This document shows positions 1 through 10,028 of a stretch of DNA of 64,000 nucleotides, piece after piece; position 1 is the first letter of the stretch; each line of letters opens with the position of its first letter. The DNA is taken from assembly GCA_963920635.1 (NCBI GenBank), contig OY987298.1, forward strand, positions 111,094,035 through 111,158,034, read 5' to 3'. The stretch comes from Pseudeuparius sepicola. Lineage: Eukaryota > Arthropoda > Insecta > Coleoptera > Anthribidae. The notes beneath the pieces were generated by a model. The model saw nothing but the letters and a program-made list of their open reading frames with translations, made no database searches and was not told the DNA's origin. The translations under genes were made by a program, and so were the position numbers.

Positions 1-809
1 AATTTTTTCAGAGAACATGCATATTGTAGAAATATTCATAAAAACTGTAGAAACGTAGAAACATTATCTGAACATTCAGGCACCATTCAGGTGTTCGCCT
101 TTTGAAGGTACTATTTATTTCACGTATTATAAATATTCACAATATCTTGAAAGTATGTTCCACAAATATTTACTGAAGATTTATTTGAAAACTTCAGAAG
201 CATTTTTGAATGTTCTATATATATATCCATTTAATATTCACGTGTTGCATTCAGTTGCAGGGTACGAACCTACGACCATCGATTTACAAGTTCAACGCTC
301 TGACCAACTGAGCCATCGACTTACTTGGAAATATTGCCTAAAAATAGTGTAAGCTAGAATCTCGGTGACGTCTTGATATTCCAGTTTTTGCCACTCGTGA
401 ACATACATAAGTATATCGTGAATGTCTTGTATACAACCATTTGTAAACATTCATAAGATATTTGCTGTATGTATGAATATACTATTTAGCATGTTCCAGC
501 AATATTCCAAAATTATTGCACATTCCTAAGTTAAATGTTCAATTTGTAAATATTTATAGAACCACTAAGTTAGGAATATGTTACACAAGCTATTGTGGAA
601 ATATCCCTTCTTATTCATCTAACATATTAGGATATTTGTATCTGCGGTTAACATATATCTTGGTAATATGCAGTTACTGAACATATTTCGTAAAATACCT
701 ACGTATTGTATTGTAACAATGTTTTATAAATATGGGGGAATATTTTTTGCACATTAGGAACTTATTTTGCATATTCAAAAAATAGGATTAGATGCTATAG
801 GTATATGGG
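1..809 (-). repeat. TIR-like repeat with tRNA-Thr-like module, copy A (truncated by window start)
   Basis: This copy reads on the minus strand. It matches 45107-45909 nearly end to end, in opposite orientation. Shared landmarks include the mid-element tRNA-like stretch, a segment around 660-770, and a terminus resembling CCCATATAGC near 800-809, where this copy carries a small insertion. The other end lies before base 1. Similarity to copy B may continue weakly a few bases past 809, so the inner border is uncertain. No protein-coding capacity is seen. A scrap of the same family's other end lies at 8382-8456. Confidence 0.6.
255..325 (-). other. tRNA-Thr(UGU)-like sequence inside repeat (tRNA-derived, not a tRNA gene)
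   Basis: On the minus strand there is an A-box-like TGGCTCAGTTGG and a B-box-like GGTTCGTACCC. The T-arm is intact, with five pairs around a seven-base loop. The anticodon loop CTTGTAA gives a UGU anticodon on a stem with four of five pairs. The acceptor stem does not pair, and no CCA or T-run terminator follows in the right place. This is typical of a tRNA-derived SINE head rather than a functional tRNA. It lies within the repeat at 1-809, as its sister does in the copy at 45107-45909. Confidence 0.55.
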
Positions 810-1318
810 AACGAGAACGCAAAATAATAGGTAGGTATCTATACTAAATATGTGGGGGGATATCTGTGCGATATCTACATATCTGGATTTGTTTTTTTAT
901 CTAATCTGAAACTTTATTTGCCAATTGAAAATCTTACCTAATTCCATAATATATTATAATAAACCGACTTACAAACCTTCGTACCGATAAACCGTCTACT
1001 CAGCATGACTAACAAGGTACAACTACTTCTTGGTACTTAAGTATAAGTATATACGTTTTAGTTTGATATTTGCAACTTCAAGGGCCTCGTACTTTTACTG
1101 TAGGCAGGGCAGGGAAGCGGGAATTAAGTATGCGAAGTTAATTATTGGTAAAAATTTTACTTTCAAATATAAAATCAGCATTTAGTTTCAAAGGAAAGAA
1201 TCTGATAAATGCCTAGAGTAGGTAGGTAGTACTTCTACCTACTTGAGACGGGACGGCACCACTGAAGTATACCTGCCATTATTGATTATTTGGACAAAAA
1301 TTGCAAGTTGAGTAAAAA

Positions 1319-1336
1319 TACACACACACACACACA
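1319..1336. repeat. (CA)n microsatellite
   Basis: This is a short run of about eight perfect CA dinucleotides at the left edge of a GC-richer patch. Confidence 0.9.
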
Positions 1337-1339
1337 TTG

Positions 1340-1990
1340 TGCCGTTCGCAAATATGCCCCACGCACAGATGCAACAATTCAAATTAGAATGTAAACAAGT
1401 AAACAACAACAAACTAACCTAACCTTTCTCCTTGGTACGGCCACTCGCGTCGAAAGAACAACACAAACACCAGTATACGGTGGGGTTTTGTAATCCTGGG
1501 GACGTTTTCGGCACTCGAATCTACGAAAAAGACACCCGCAACGGCACGAAAGTCTCTCCGCGCAGAAAAAAAGAGGACGACAGACGGTACTCTCGGGTAG
1601 CAGTTCGTCGCACAGCACACGCACGCCAGCCTGCGAGATAAACTAATGAATGAACCACATGGTAGGGGCCGATGGCCAGGCCGTGATTGGCTGCGGCCTC
1701 CGCGAGTCGGCTAAATTTAGTCTCGGTCAATGCAAGTGCGCTTAGTAGGAATTATTTTATGAATTAGTCGGAAGTTTTATCAATAGACAGTTCGGCAATT
1801 TGAAAGATCGGGCAGCAGCTCCAAGGCGAGTCTTAGTTTTTTTTTTGTCAAAACGACCGGCGGTTGATCCCAGATCTCGTTCGGCCTGTTGCTTGAATGA
1901 GTGGCGTCATGGGCGGCGGCGTGCGGCCGGTACTACTATACTCTAGCCACAGAATATTTAGTTATTCTGTGCTCTAGCGTTGCTGCCATA
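1340..1990. other. GC-rich patch, possible promoter/5' exon or repeat
   Basis: This stretch of about 600 bp is clearly richer in G, C and CpG than its AT-rich surroundings. It gives several overlapping open frames on both strands (between 1379 and 1730), none with recognisable protein features. It could be a promoter or untranslated exon of a gene outside the window, or a GC-rich repeat. Nothing in the sequence decides between these. The 810-1318 stretch to its left holds nothing I recognise. Confidence 0.3.
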
Positions 1991-2025
1991 GGCGCAGATC
2001 CGGGGAGGTATTTTGTGTTAAAATA

Positions 2026-3252
2026 CAGGGTGTAACTGAACTGATGGTCAAAAATGAAAGTACGTATTCTTGGAGTCAAAATAAGTGTACTACTTCATAT
2101 ATTTTTTTCTCCTACGAGCCATAGTTTTTTTTTATACAGAGCGTGGAAGGTTGGAGAAAAATACACATATTTCTTAGTTAGTATCTTTAGAAGTATATGA
2201 GATATTTTCTTCAAACTTGGCGTTTCACATGAGCAGATGAGCCGTCAAACTTAAGATTGACATGAAGCTTCCGAGGCTCCCAGTTGCGGAGATACAGGTG
2301 TTATTAAAATTAGTTATATCAGAAAAATATGAATACCCTGTATAATCGCATTTTTTTTTAATTGGTTTTGAATGGTAAATAGAATGGTTAACAAAAAGTA
2401 TCTCTTACTACTTTTTCATATTCGCAGCCGTTTCTTAATTATTTTAAAAGAACGGCAACGCTGCAATGAACAATAGTCACTTTAAGAATAAATCTAGCAA
2501 TCTGTGGATGTCAATTAATAATTATTTAACAAAATACAAAAGCAAAAACGATAATAAAAGAAACGTAACGCTATTATAAAATTAAATTATTAAATGTTCG
2601 AAATGACCGCCGTCTCTTTCAATACACGCAACTATGCGTTTCCGCATGTTTATTATTGCCATTGGCAAGCCCATAGCAAAAGCGCATATCAGTCAATTCT
2701 TCGAATGAAAATATCATTTTTCAAAATATTGATACTAAAAGTGCAAAGTTCGCAGCCAAATGATTCAAATAATGCTAAGTTTAATTGACATCCACAGATT
2801 GTTGGATTTATTCATTAAATGACTTTTTTATTGCAGCATTGCCGTTCCTTGAAAATAATTAAGAAACGGCTGAGAATATGAAAAAATACTAAGAGACGCT
2901 TTTGTTAACCATTGAATTTACCATTCAAAAAATTTTTTCAAATGCGATTATACAGGGTATTCATATTTTTCTGAACTAATTAATTTTAATAACACCCTGT
3001 ATCTCTGCAACTGGGAGCCTCAGAAGCTTCATATTAACCTTATTTGACAGCTCATCCGCTCATGTGATACGCCAAGTTTGAACAAAATATCTCGCATACT
3101 TCTAGAAATATGTGTATTTTTCTCCAAACTTCTACGCTCTGTATAAAAAAAAACTAGGGCCCGTAGGAGAAAAAAATATATAAAGAAGTGCCCTTATTTT
3201 GTCCCCAAGAATACGTGGTTTAATTTTTGACCATCAGTTCAGTTACACCTTG
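2026..3252. mobile_element. Mariner/Tc1-type foldback element with ~470-490 bp inverted arms, TA target
   Basis: The element is flanked by TA on both sides and its ends read CAGGGTGTAACTGAACTGAT (left) and the near-complement on the right. The arms run to about 2517 and from about 2782, leaving a ~265-bp centre. That centre still encodes, on the minus strand, the end of a Tc1/mariner-superfamily transposase. The element therefore looks like an internally deleted mariner relative, not a random MITE. It is not autonomous. Arm divergence is visible, so it is not very recent. Confidence 0.8.
2589..2670 (-). pseudogene. Transposase C-terminal remnant (Tc1/mariner superfamily)
   Basis: The minus-strand frame through about 2665-2590 reads INMRKRIVACIERDGGHFEHL-like residues. 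This resembles the conserved C-terminal tail of many insect Tc1/mariner transposases (Arg-rich helix, then C-I-E-x-x-G-x-H-x-E-H). The frame is closed by a stop just upstream, and no catalytic residues remain. It sits exactly between the inverted arms of the 2026-3252 element, which supports its identity as a leftover of the parent transposase. Confidence 0.6.
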
Positions 3253-3395
3253 TATATTCGTATCAACTTTGATATTTTTTGTGGCTTTCATATTTGTTGG
3301 GAGGTTATTAAACATTAAATATTTGTAAGCATTTGTAACATAATGGAGTTTGTTCAAATTCTGTCCCAACATTATAATTACATAGGTTAAATATT

Positions 3396-3768
3396 AAACT
3401 ATACTAAAATCGAGCAATCCGTACGCCTGGCGTAAATAAAACCACGTGTTCAATGACGATCCGCGATTGGTCGGTAGGCTATAAAATTTTACCCGACTGG
3501 GCGAGAGGGACGTACTCGATCGCAAAAGTGTAGTTATTCGGTTTATCTTGTTGTTTTCAGCTATTTAGACACTGTCACAAATAATTTTACCGATGTTTTG
3601 AACCATTTTAATTAAGCCAATAATTATTTTCAGAAATATTTTGATATAAACAATTGTAAAACTAAAATTAAATAAAGGTCGTGCCTCAGTGCAGCCCTGG
3701 CGAACATTTCAACGCACGTGCTCTAGTTTACGTCAGGCGTATGAGTTGCTCGATTTTAGTTATAGTTT
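3396..3768. mobile_element. ~373-bp TIR element with internal TATA and AATAAA motifs
   Basis: The ends are imperfect inverted repeats of about 40 bp (AAACTATA, then CTAAAATCGAGCAA, then a GTACGCC/CATACGCC block). Inside are a TATAAAAT at about 3481 and an AATAAA at about 3672, an arrangement reminiscent of an LTR or a small promoter-bearing MITE. No convincing target duplication is seen. From 3769 to 5020 the DNA is AT-rich and holds nothing I recognise. Confidence 0.5.
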
Positions 3769-5020
3769 GATCATCTGACATAGAAATTGTTATTGGGAGT
3801 AGGTACTTATTCTAATCTGCAGTTTATAAATAAATCATAAATCAGTTTATTTGTTTAGCAAAAATAACCCAGTAATTTTTTCAACATTTGTGTCAGATCA
3901 TTTGATATTTATTACTTGACTTTTTTGTTAGCTGTCAGTATCGCATTAAGCAGAAAAACGTTTAAACAATGTTTATTTAATTATGTTGAAACCCCCGTTT
4001 TAATTTAAGTTGAAACAATGTTGTATCGATTATCTTATTGTCTTGTAGAATGTTAAGTTTAAGTGGGTAGGTATATCGCAGACTAACCTTGCCAAGAAAC
4101 ATAAAGATTGTGGTTTAAACTTAGGGCAGCATATACGTACACTATTAAAAATTATCATATGGCTATATACCATCATGGGTTCAACAGTTATCTTACGGGG
4201 GCCTTATTAAACCTACAGATAGGTAACTGGTTTAGAAAAGTAAAAAAATGGAATAGTTATTTTGAAATTTAACATATCAACTCATTCCGAAAAGGACCTG
4301 GAATTGTAAAACAATTGGCAATTAAAGTTTTTAAAAAAGAAGTTAACATTCCTTTCGTAGTTATAAAAGATTTTTGTAAATTAAGAACTATTATTAGAAT
4401 CTATTTTCGAAATTGAAAAGCACGATATAATACCTAATACTTCACAAAGAAATAGTTCTGTGAATCCTCTTCGGAAAAAAAGCGGAAATTAAACAAAATT
4501 ATAAATTAGAATATATTTATTATTTATGAATTATGAATAAATAAATGACTACCTATATGTTTTCAACTGTGTTTTAATATGTCTTGGAGCATTTTATCAG
4601 TGTTGAATTTTTTTTGTTATTGATTTACATATAATATGAATATTATCATAATCCAAAAATGCTCTTCAAAAACAAACTAATCAAAGAAGGCCCACGCAAT
4701 TATTAACAAAATAATCCTATAATCTGTGTGCCATAATAAAAACTATTTAAGGCAAAATTCGCACCTTCTGAAAACACATTTGCTGCAATAAAGCCCTTTT
4801 TTCTCGTATTGGTTGGAGAAATTTTCATAAAAAATTCGTGTTCAAAAAACAAAAGAGTGAACTTTATTGACTTTCATTTGTTTACAATTCTTAAAAAATA
4901 AATCCGAAAAAGCAAAAGCATCTAAAGCTCACTTTTTGTTTTTATGAACTTAAAAAAAGCACAAGTCGCTTTCTGAAGGCGCGATTGGGTGTTTCGTGGC
5001 GTGAGTTTACGCAGTACGCC

Positions 5021-6409
5021 CATTGAAATGACAAGTAGATGGAAGGAGTGTAGAGAGAGAAACTGGCAGCCAAATAAATCAGCTGATTCCGGCAAAAACC
5101 ACATAACACAAAAGAAATGTTTGTCCTAACTTTCAATTTTTGTGTCCTGTGCTTCAAACGAGTTCTGTTGTCAAACGTTATTTTAATTTTCCTTCTGTCC
5201 CAAGTCCCAATACGAGTAGGTGTAATTATTGTATTATTTATATTTAATTTGAGTTCGTGTCGTGGTGGCAGTTTCGTATAAAACGGCGTTGAGTTTTCTT
5301 AGTTGGTGTTTGGTTTAATATTATATGTTTAGATCGGAGAGAAAATTTAATTTAGCTATGTGGCTATATTCTTTCTGTTTAAGTTGTAAATTACAAAAAA
5401 AGGGGGTCAACTCCTGTTGTGTATTTGGATGTACCAAACGGGGCGGAAAGAATAAGAATAGTGGGGTTTCTTTTCATTCGTAAGTCTTAAAAATCTTTGC
5501 TAATAACTTTGCAGTTTTCCAAGAGATAAGGTGATGGTGATATTAGAGACAAGTGGATTGCAGCAATAAAAAGGAAAAATTTTGTACTGTTTACAAGTAT
5601 TTACTTGCATTTGTAGTCGACAATTTATTGAGAGCAATTTCATAGAGAATTTTGGGCAGCGCAAACTTAAAAAGTATGTAATTACTACAGTTTTTTATTT
5701 TGCAAGTCATGATAGAAACTATCAAGGGAAAAACTGGCAAATTAAATATTGTGCTTATGAACCTAGCTCTTCGTAGTCAAAGATGGAATTAATCTTGAGG
5801 TTCTGGTCCCTTTAATAAGGTAATTATTTGTAATTCTTTTTGTTAGATGCCTAAACATTAAAAATTATATAAAAATATGTAAAAGCTACCTGTCTTACAT
5901 GCTTTTCCTATTAAATTCAATTTTAAAATTAATAAATCAGTTAAGATAAGTAATTAAAGTTGAAAATGTATACCTTATCCTAGATATTTTGTCCTTTTGT
6001 TATTTTAAAATAAACTTTTATTTTGTAATTTGTATTTTATTTGTCTCGGTTTACTTCCAGGTACATAAAATTGCCATGTAGGTAATTTTTTTTAATCAAA
6101 TCACTACTTTTTTCTGTGCAATATTTACATAATTGTGGTTATATAGAAAAATTCTCATTCCTACAAACAAGCCCCGAATTTCGGAATACAGATCATACAA
6201 TAAAGAGAATTACGGACATGCCCATTAAATTCGCCCATTAATATGCAATATCCCTATATAGCTCCTTTGCCTGAATCAGCTGGCACGTTCATTAGGCGTC
6301 CTTGTCTTACTTATTGCAATTTGAAACCTATCTCTCTCTAGAGTTGGCTGCCCCAAACAACAATGAAAATGGTACCTCTGCGACTTCCATTGTACTTATC
6401 AATTCGATG
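5021..6409 (+). mobile_element. P-element-like non-autonomous transposon carrying a THAP domain remnant, copy A
   Basis: The ends are inverted repeats (CATTGAAATGACAAGTAGAT on the left; on the right the complement of CATCGAATTGATAAGTACAA). They are flanked by an 8-bp direct repeat: AGTACGCC at 5013-5020 and AATACGCC at 6410-6417, one mismatch. A THAP zinc finger, the DNA-binding domain of P-superfamily transposases, is encoded inside in two exons. No catalytic transposase region remains. The paralogue at 32884-35626, in reverse orientation, shares nearly the whole length, so the borders rest on two independent insertions. Confidence 0.78.
5406..5776 (+). pseudogene. THAP-domain remnant of a P-like transposase (two exons, frameshifted)
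   Basis: Exon 1 (5406-5479) encodes CCVFGCTKRGGKNKNSGVSF, giving the first Cys pair of a C2CH THAP finger, and ends at a GTAAGT donor. Exon 2 starts at 5515 after TTTGCAG. The junction restores H-S-F-P-R-D-K, the conserved HxFP block. After this the frame slips: RDKWIAAIKRKNF lies one frame over, and CSRQFIESNF in yet another, where the zinc-binding His is Gln. The first slip is shared with the copy at 32884-35626, so it predates amplification of this non-autonomous family. The 65-residue open frame at 5582-5776 is only the last part. Confidence 0.65.
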
Positions 6410-6515
6410 AATACGCCTAACTGTGACGTCATCACGTCGGGCGGTTCGGCGGACAGATTGGAGTGATTGAGCTATCCTGTCTGGTTTAACGTTCTTGGGT
6501 CAAATTGACTTAAAC

Positions 6516-7815
6516 CGTTGACTGATATATTAGCCGCGTTCCTTTTGCCACTTTTCTTAAGAATTCTTACTTTACCTCAGTTGGTGGGAGTTCCTTTTAC
6601 AAATGAGAATGTGAGCTAAAGTGAGATTTTTTTAACTCCCCCTTTACCCTTCAAGCACATCCTCGCGGGGACACTCACTATTGAGCATATTGGCTCAGTT
6701 TGGTGGTGGTGAAAATTCCCTTTCACAAGATGAGCCTTTGAGAGGAAAAAAAAGAGTGGCTTGGCTAACAACTGAGCTAAAATTCTCAGTGTAGGGGCAA
6801 AAGGAACGCGGCTATCATTAAAGACTGTTCACGGCTGTCACGTCTGACCACAGAGATCATATATACAGTTATAATGTTGAAGAAGTCCCTTTTATGGAAA
6901 ATTGTGGATTTGCGCATGGGCCTATGGAACATGCGCATTAGACCTTTCAGACCGCGCAATGCAAAACAGTGGTTGTTTTTCTGAATTACTATCTCCCTAC
7001 AAACTTGTATATTGGTAATAAATTGAGTTCACCTCGACGTGGACTGGTCAAGACTTCGATAACTGCAACTAGGTTCGTTTATACTTGCAAAACTAGTTTC
7101 GTCCAAACTACTAGAATTTGTTTCACTGCGGTGCTAGAACTTGACTTGTTTTCATCTACCTTTATTAACTTTAGCACTAAAACAAATGAGTTTACACCAC
7201 AATCATGTTAATATACTTACTTAAATGATGGTTGAGGGGGTTTTAATAGAAGAGTTGGTACTGCATTTTCAATTAGCTGCGTTTTGACTCGTTTCGTTTT
7301 TAAACACTCTTGTGTAAAATGAGCAGAACATATTCGAGATGATCATGCACTTAATTAGATAAAACACTCAAACAACTAAAACGCGAAGAAACTATTAATA
7401 ATGAGCTGAAAATCTACAAAATTATGCCACAAAGCGTGTATGATGCAAACAACGGTAGCGACAAACTAAGTAGGTGTTTGTCGCTGTCAAATGGCTGTCA
7501 AAGAGTGTCAAGTTTCACAAAACACTACCTCAAATTGCAAATGCGCATGTCCACTGGGTCTATTTATTACTATTTTTTACTGTTTTATGATTTTAATTCG
7601 TCAAAGATTTTCCGCGCATCCTATGTATAAAAACATCGTCCAGCACTCTACCTATATATATGATCTCTATGCGTCGGACACATTTTTTGCTCACCATGCG
7701 CTTTGCGGAGACAAAATACAATGCAGAATACATTGTTAGCCATCAGAGCCATCTGTTTTCCAGGACATAAAGCTATATAGCCGTGAGAAGTCTTATATAA
7801 ATACGTCAGTCAACG
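6516..7815. mobile_element. ~1.3-kb TIR element (CGTTGACTGA ends, AAAC duplication)
   Basis: The ends begin CGTTGACTGAYRTATT on both sides and continue with similarity to AAAGACT(G/T)(T/C)TCACGGC. A perfect 4-bp AAAC lies immediately outside each end (6512-6515, 7816-7819). A shorter, internally deleted relative lies at 28296-28475, in which the two end regions sit side by side. The interior holds no recognised coding sequence. The element is interrupted at 6533-6812 by a younger MITE. Confidence 0.6.
6533..6812. mobile_element. 280-bp MITE nested at a TA site
   Basis: The ends GCCGCGTTCCTTTTGCC and its complement are flanked by TA on both sides. The relative at 28296-28475 shows the corresponding unoccupied site (GTATTATCAAAG against ATATTA-element-TATCATTAAAG), which supports both the borders and a TA duplication. 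No coding capacity is seen. Confidence 0.7.
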
Positions 7816-7819
7816 AAAC

Positions 7820-8381
7820 AACTTTTTCAAGTAAAAATTTTTGGATTTTTAACAAAGAAGCGAAGTATTGATAGTATTTTTTTAAATGTCAGTTTTGATA
7901 GATATCGAAAGTCAGGTGACTAAGTTTCACTTTGTCATTATCTCTTTTAAAGTAAAATATGTAACTCCAAAGTTTAAAAAAAAATCCTCTATGATTGAAG
8001 GACACTGAGATATAAGGAATAAATACAAAAATGTATGAAAATATCAAAAACGTTTAGAGATACCAAAAAGTAGGCAACCTCTATGTTTCCGCTAGGAAAT
8101 TTGATTGTCTAGTAACAGCAATATACCTATTTTTATCGGAAAATTCAAAATGTTATTATTTGTTCATTTTTACCCCCTCAACCCCCTATAATCAAATAAA
8201 CGATAATCCGACGTTTTGTTTTGTGTGAAAAATTACAACTTTTTTGTTCAAAATCCAATGCTGACTCTCATCGGCAATATAGATTTCTTGGAAAAACCTA
8301 TCTAAGACAGCCGCAACGGCACACTGCATATGCACTGTCCTTAGTACATGTCCTTCACCAAAAAAATTATCTTTGTTCAGA
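7820..8381. other. AT-rich stretch without recognised features
   Basis: I see no coding pattern, inverted-repeat ends or known motifs here. Short open frames on the plus strand lack any protein-like pattern. Confidence 0.4.
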
Positions 8382-8456
8382 TAATGTTTCTACAGTTTTT
8401 ATGAATATTTTCTCTGAAAAATATTATCAGAATATTCCGCCAATGTAATTTTGCTA
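8382..8456 (+). repeat. Terminal fragment of the CCCATATAGC/tRNA-Thr-like repeat family
   Basis: This 75-bp stretch matches 45813-45909 (GATAATGTTTCTACAG, ATTATCAGAATATTCCGCCA, then TTTTGCTATATGG) with an internal deletion. It is a third representative of the family seen at 1-809 and 45107-45909, and helps mark that end as a true family border. Confidence 0.65.
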
Positions 8457-9207
8457 TATGGCATTAGCCTCGCGACACCGCGGCGAGTTATTTTCCCGAA
8501 AACCTGTTTGCCCCGAGTCCCGATTGACCCCAGCGAAGCGTCCCGATTCGTCCCATTTGACGGTACAGGTGTATTTGATCATCTGTATTCTGTACCCCTA
8601 CTCCTGTAGCTACGCCGCAGAAGGAGAACTGTACAGTGCAATTCTCAGAGGAATAACTTGGTTATTGTGCATTTGTTTTAACTCATAAACGATAACATTT
8701 TTGTTTAATAGAGTAGTTTTTCGGTTTTTCTTTTGTTTTCCATTTTTTTCTTCACTTTTCGTTTGAAAATTTAACCTGCTTGGGGGGGGGGGTTGAACCC
8801 CCGAACCCCCCCCCCATGGGCACGCCACTGTTCTAGAAGGCAATGTGCGGTGCGAAGATATGACCACCAGAGAGCCGAAGACCCTGTGTAATTTTCTGAA
8901 ACTATCTGAGTACCCTTTTGCATAAAGCTTCTTAGTGCCATCAATTTTCAATATAAAAGTTTTTCTCTGTCTCTTAAAATAAACATTCCACGGCCATTAA
9001 TAGTTTTGCTCAATTTGAGTTTTTTTTAATATTGCGCGACAAGTTGGCCATGGATGCCGATTTCTTTTGCAGCACCACTTAGCTGTCCAAAATTGTCCCA
9101 TTTTTGTTTCTTACGTTTTTTTTTGTAGGCCGCAAAATGAGCGAGAAAATCGCGGTGGTAGACCTAAAAAAATCATCCTGTATATGTCTCCACTTTTAGG
9201 TCAAATA
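8457..9207. other. Unassigned stretch with G/C homopolymer tracts
   Basis: This is a mixed-composition stretch. It contains a run of G's then C's around 8783-8815 next to a CCCATGGGCACGCC block, of the kind often seen in decayed repeats. The minus open frame at 8610-8951 spans these tracts and has no recognisable protein pattern. Confidence 0.3.
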
Positions 9208-9399
9208 TTATACCAAATATGGGATCTTCGCTTTGCTCTCTGGCGATGACTTCCGACAGTCTTTATTTTTATTACAGGGTCTTTTTGACATTGCATGAGC
9301 ATTCTTATGGTTTTCCCCTTTGCGGTGTTCCACGTTGAAGTCATATTCCTGCAGCCTTTGCAGCCATCTTGCCACTTGTCCTTCTGGATTCTTGAACCA
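9208..9399 (-). pseudogene. Ty3/gypsy polyprotein fragment, end of RNase H domain
   Basis: The minus-strand frame reads WFKNPEGQVARWLQRLQEYD followed by an FNVEHRKGENHKNAHAMSKRP-like stretch. This is the highly conserved end of the RNase H domain of Ty3/gypsy retrotransposons, where the family usually has N-A-D-A-L-S-R-R-P. The catalytic-region Asp of that block is His here. The frame ends at a stop at 9208, and upstream (higher coordinates) it runs into a stop within a few codons. Only about 60 codons survive, with no LTRs nearby, so this is an old scrap. Confidence 0.75.
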
Positions 9400-9839
9400 G
9401 GTATGTGCTCAGACCTCAGAGTTTCTACTTGATGACAATTGATTGCAACAAGGTGCTATTACATAAGTCAGACGTGCACGTTGCGTCGTGCACCCCATTT
9501 TATTCCCCGAAGAACAATGGGTCCTATTTTTTTACAGGATGAGCATGGATAGTGGCCCTAGTTACCGAATCCAATAAGACGAATTACAAAGAAAACAACC
9601 TAACTTTGGTGGTTTGTTTGTCTAACCTTAAATTTTCAAGCAAGTTTGTGGTTCGTGGTTCTGCCTCTGTCTCAAGTTCTGAATTTTTATTTTGCGTTCA
9701 AGAACCAAGGCATAACTATAATATTATTGCTTAATAAAATTAATGATGGTACAGTGTTCGAGGTATTTGAATCATGTTGCATCTGTTCTTCAAGTTCCAA
9801 TTGGAAAGCTTTCGATAAATGAAAATTTGGTAAGTTTGT

Positions 9840-10028
9840 TGCCTAGTCAAATAAACAGAACTTATGGTGGGTTTATAGGCCATTGAATATAAGAAATACG
9901 TCCCCTATAGGCTCAATGCTAAACTAGTCTATGGGCCATGCCAACAATGAACAAAAACAAAGAACAAGGCAGTGTAGACCCGGTGGCTAGCACCGTTCAC
10001 ATGGTGACGATGGCCCGTATATTAGTTC
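9840..10028 (+). repeat. Dispersed repeat, left part (split by the 10029-10863 insertion)
   Basis: This stretch plus 10864-10920 matches, in reverse orientation, the uninterrupted copy at 28480-28690 (landmarks: TAGTCTATGGGCCATGCC, AACAATGAACAA, GTGTAGACCC, ATGGTGACGATGGCCC). That copy provides the unoccupied site for the transposon between them. The element's own class is not clear. The stretch 9416-9839 holds nothing else I recognise. Confidence 0.65.

Noticed and set aside
1379..1730. Overlapping frames on both strands in the GC-rich patch
   Set aside because: Open frames on several frames at once are expected from GC-rich DNA; none has domain-like features.
5021..6409. Classification of the THAP-bearing element as Kolobok
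   Set aside because: Kolobok elements duplicate TTAA; both copies here have 8-bp duplications, which fits the P superfamily better.
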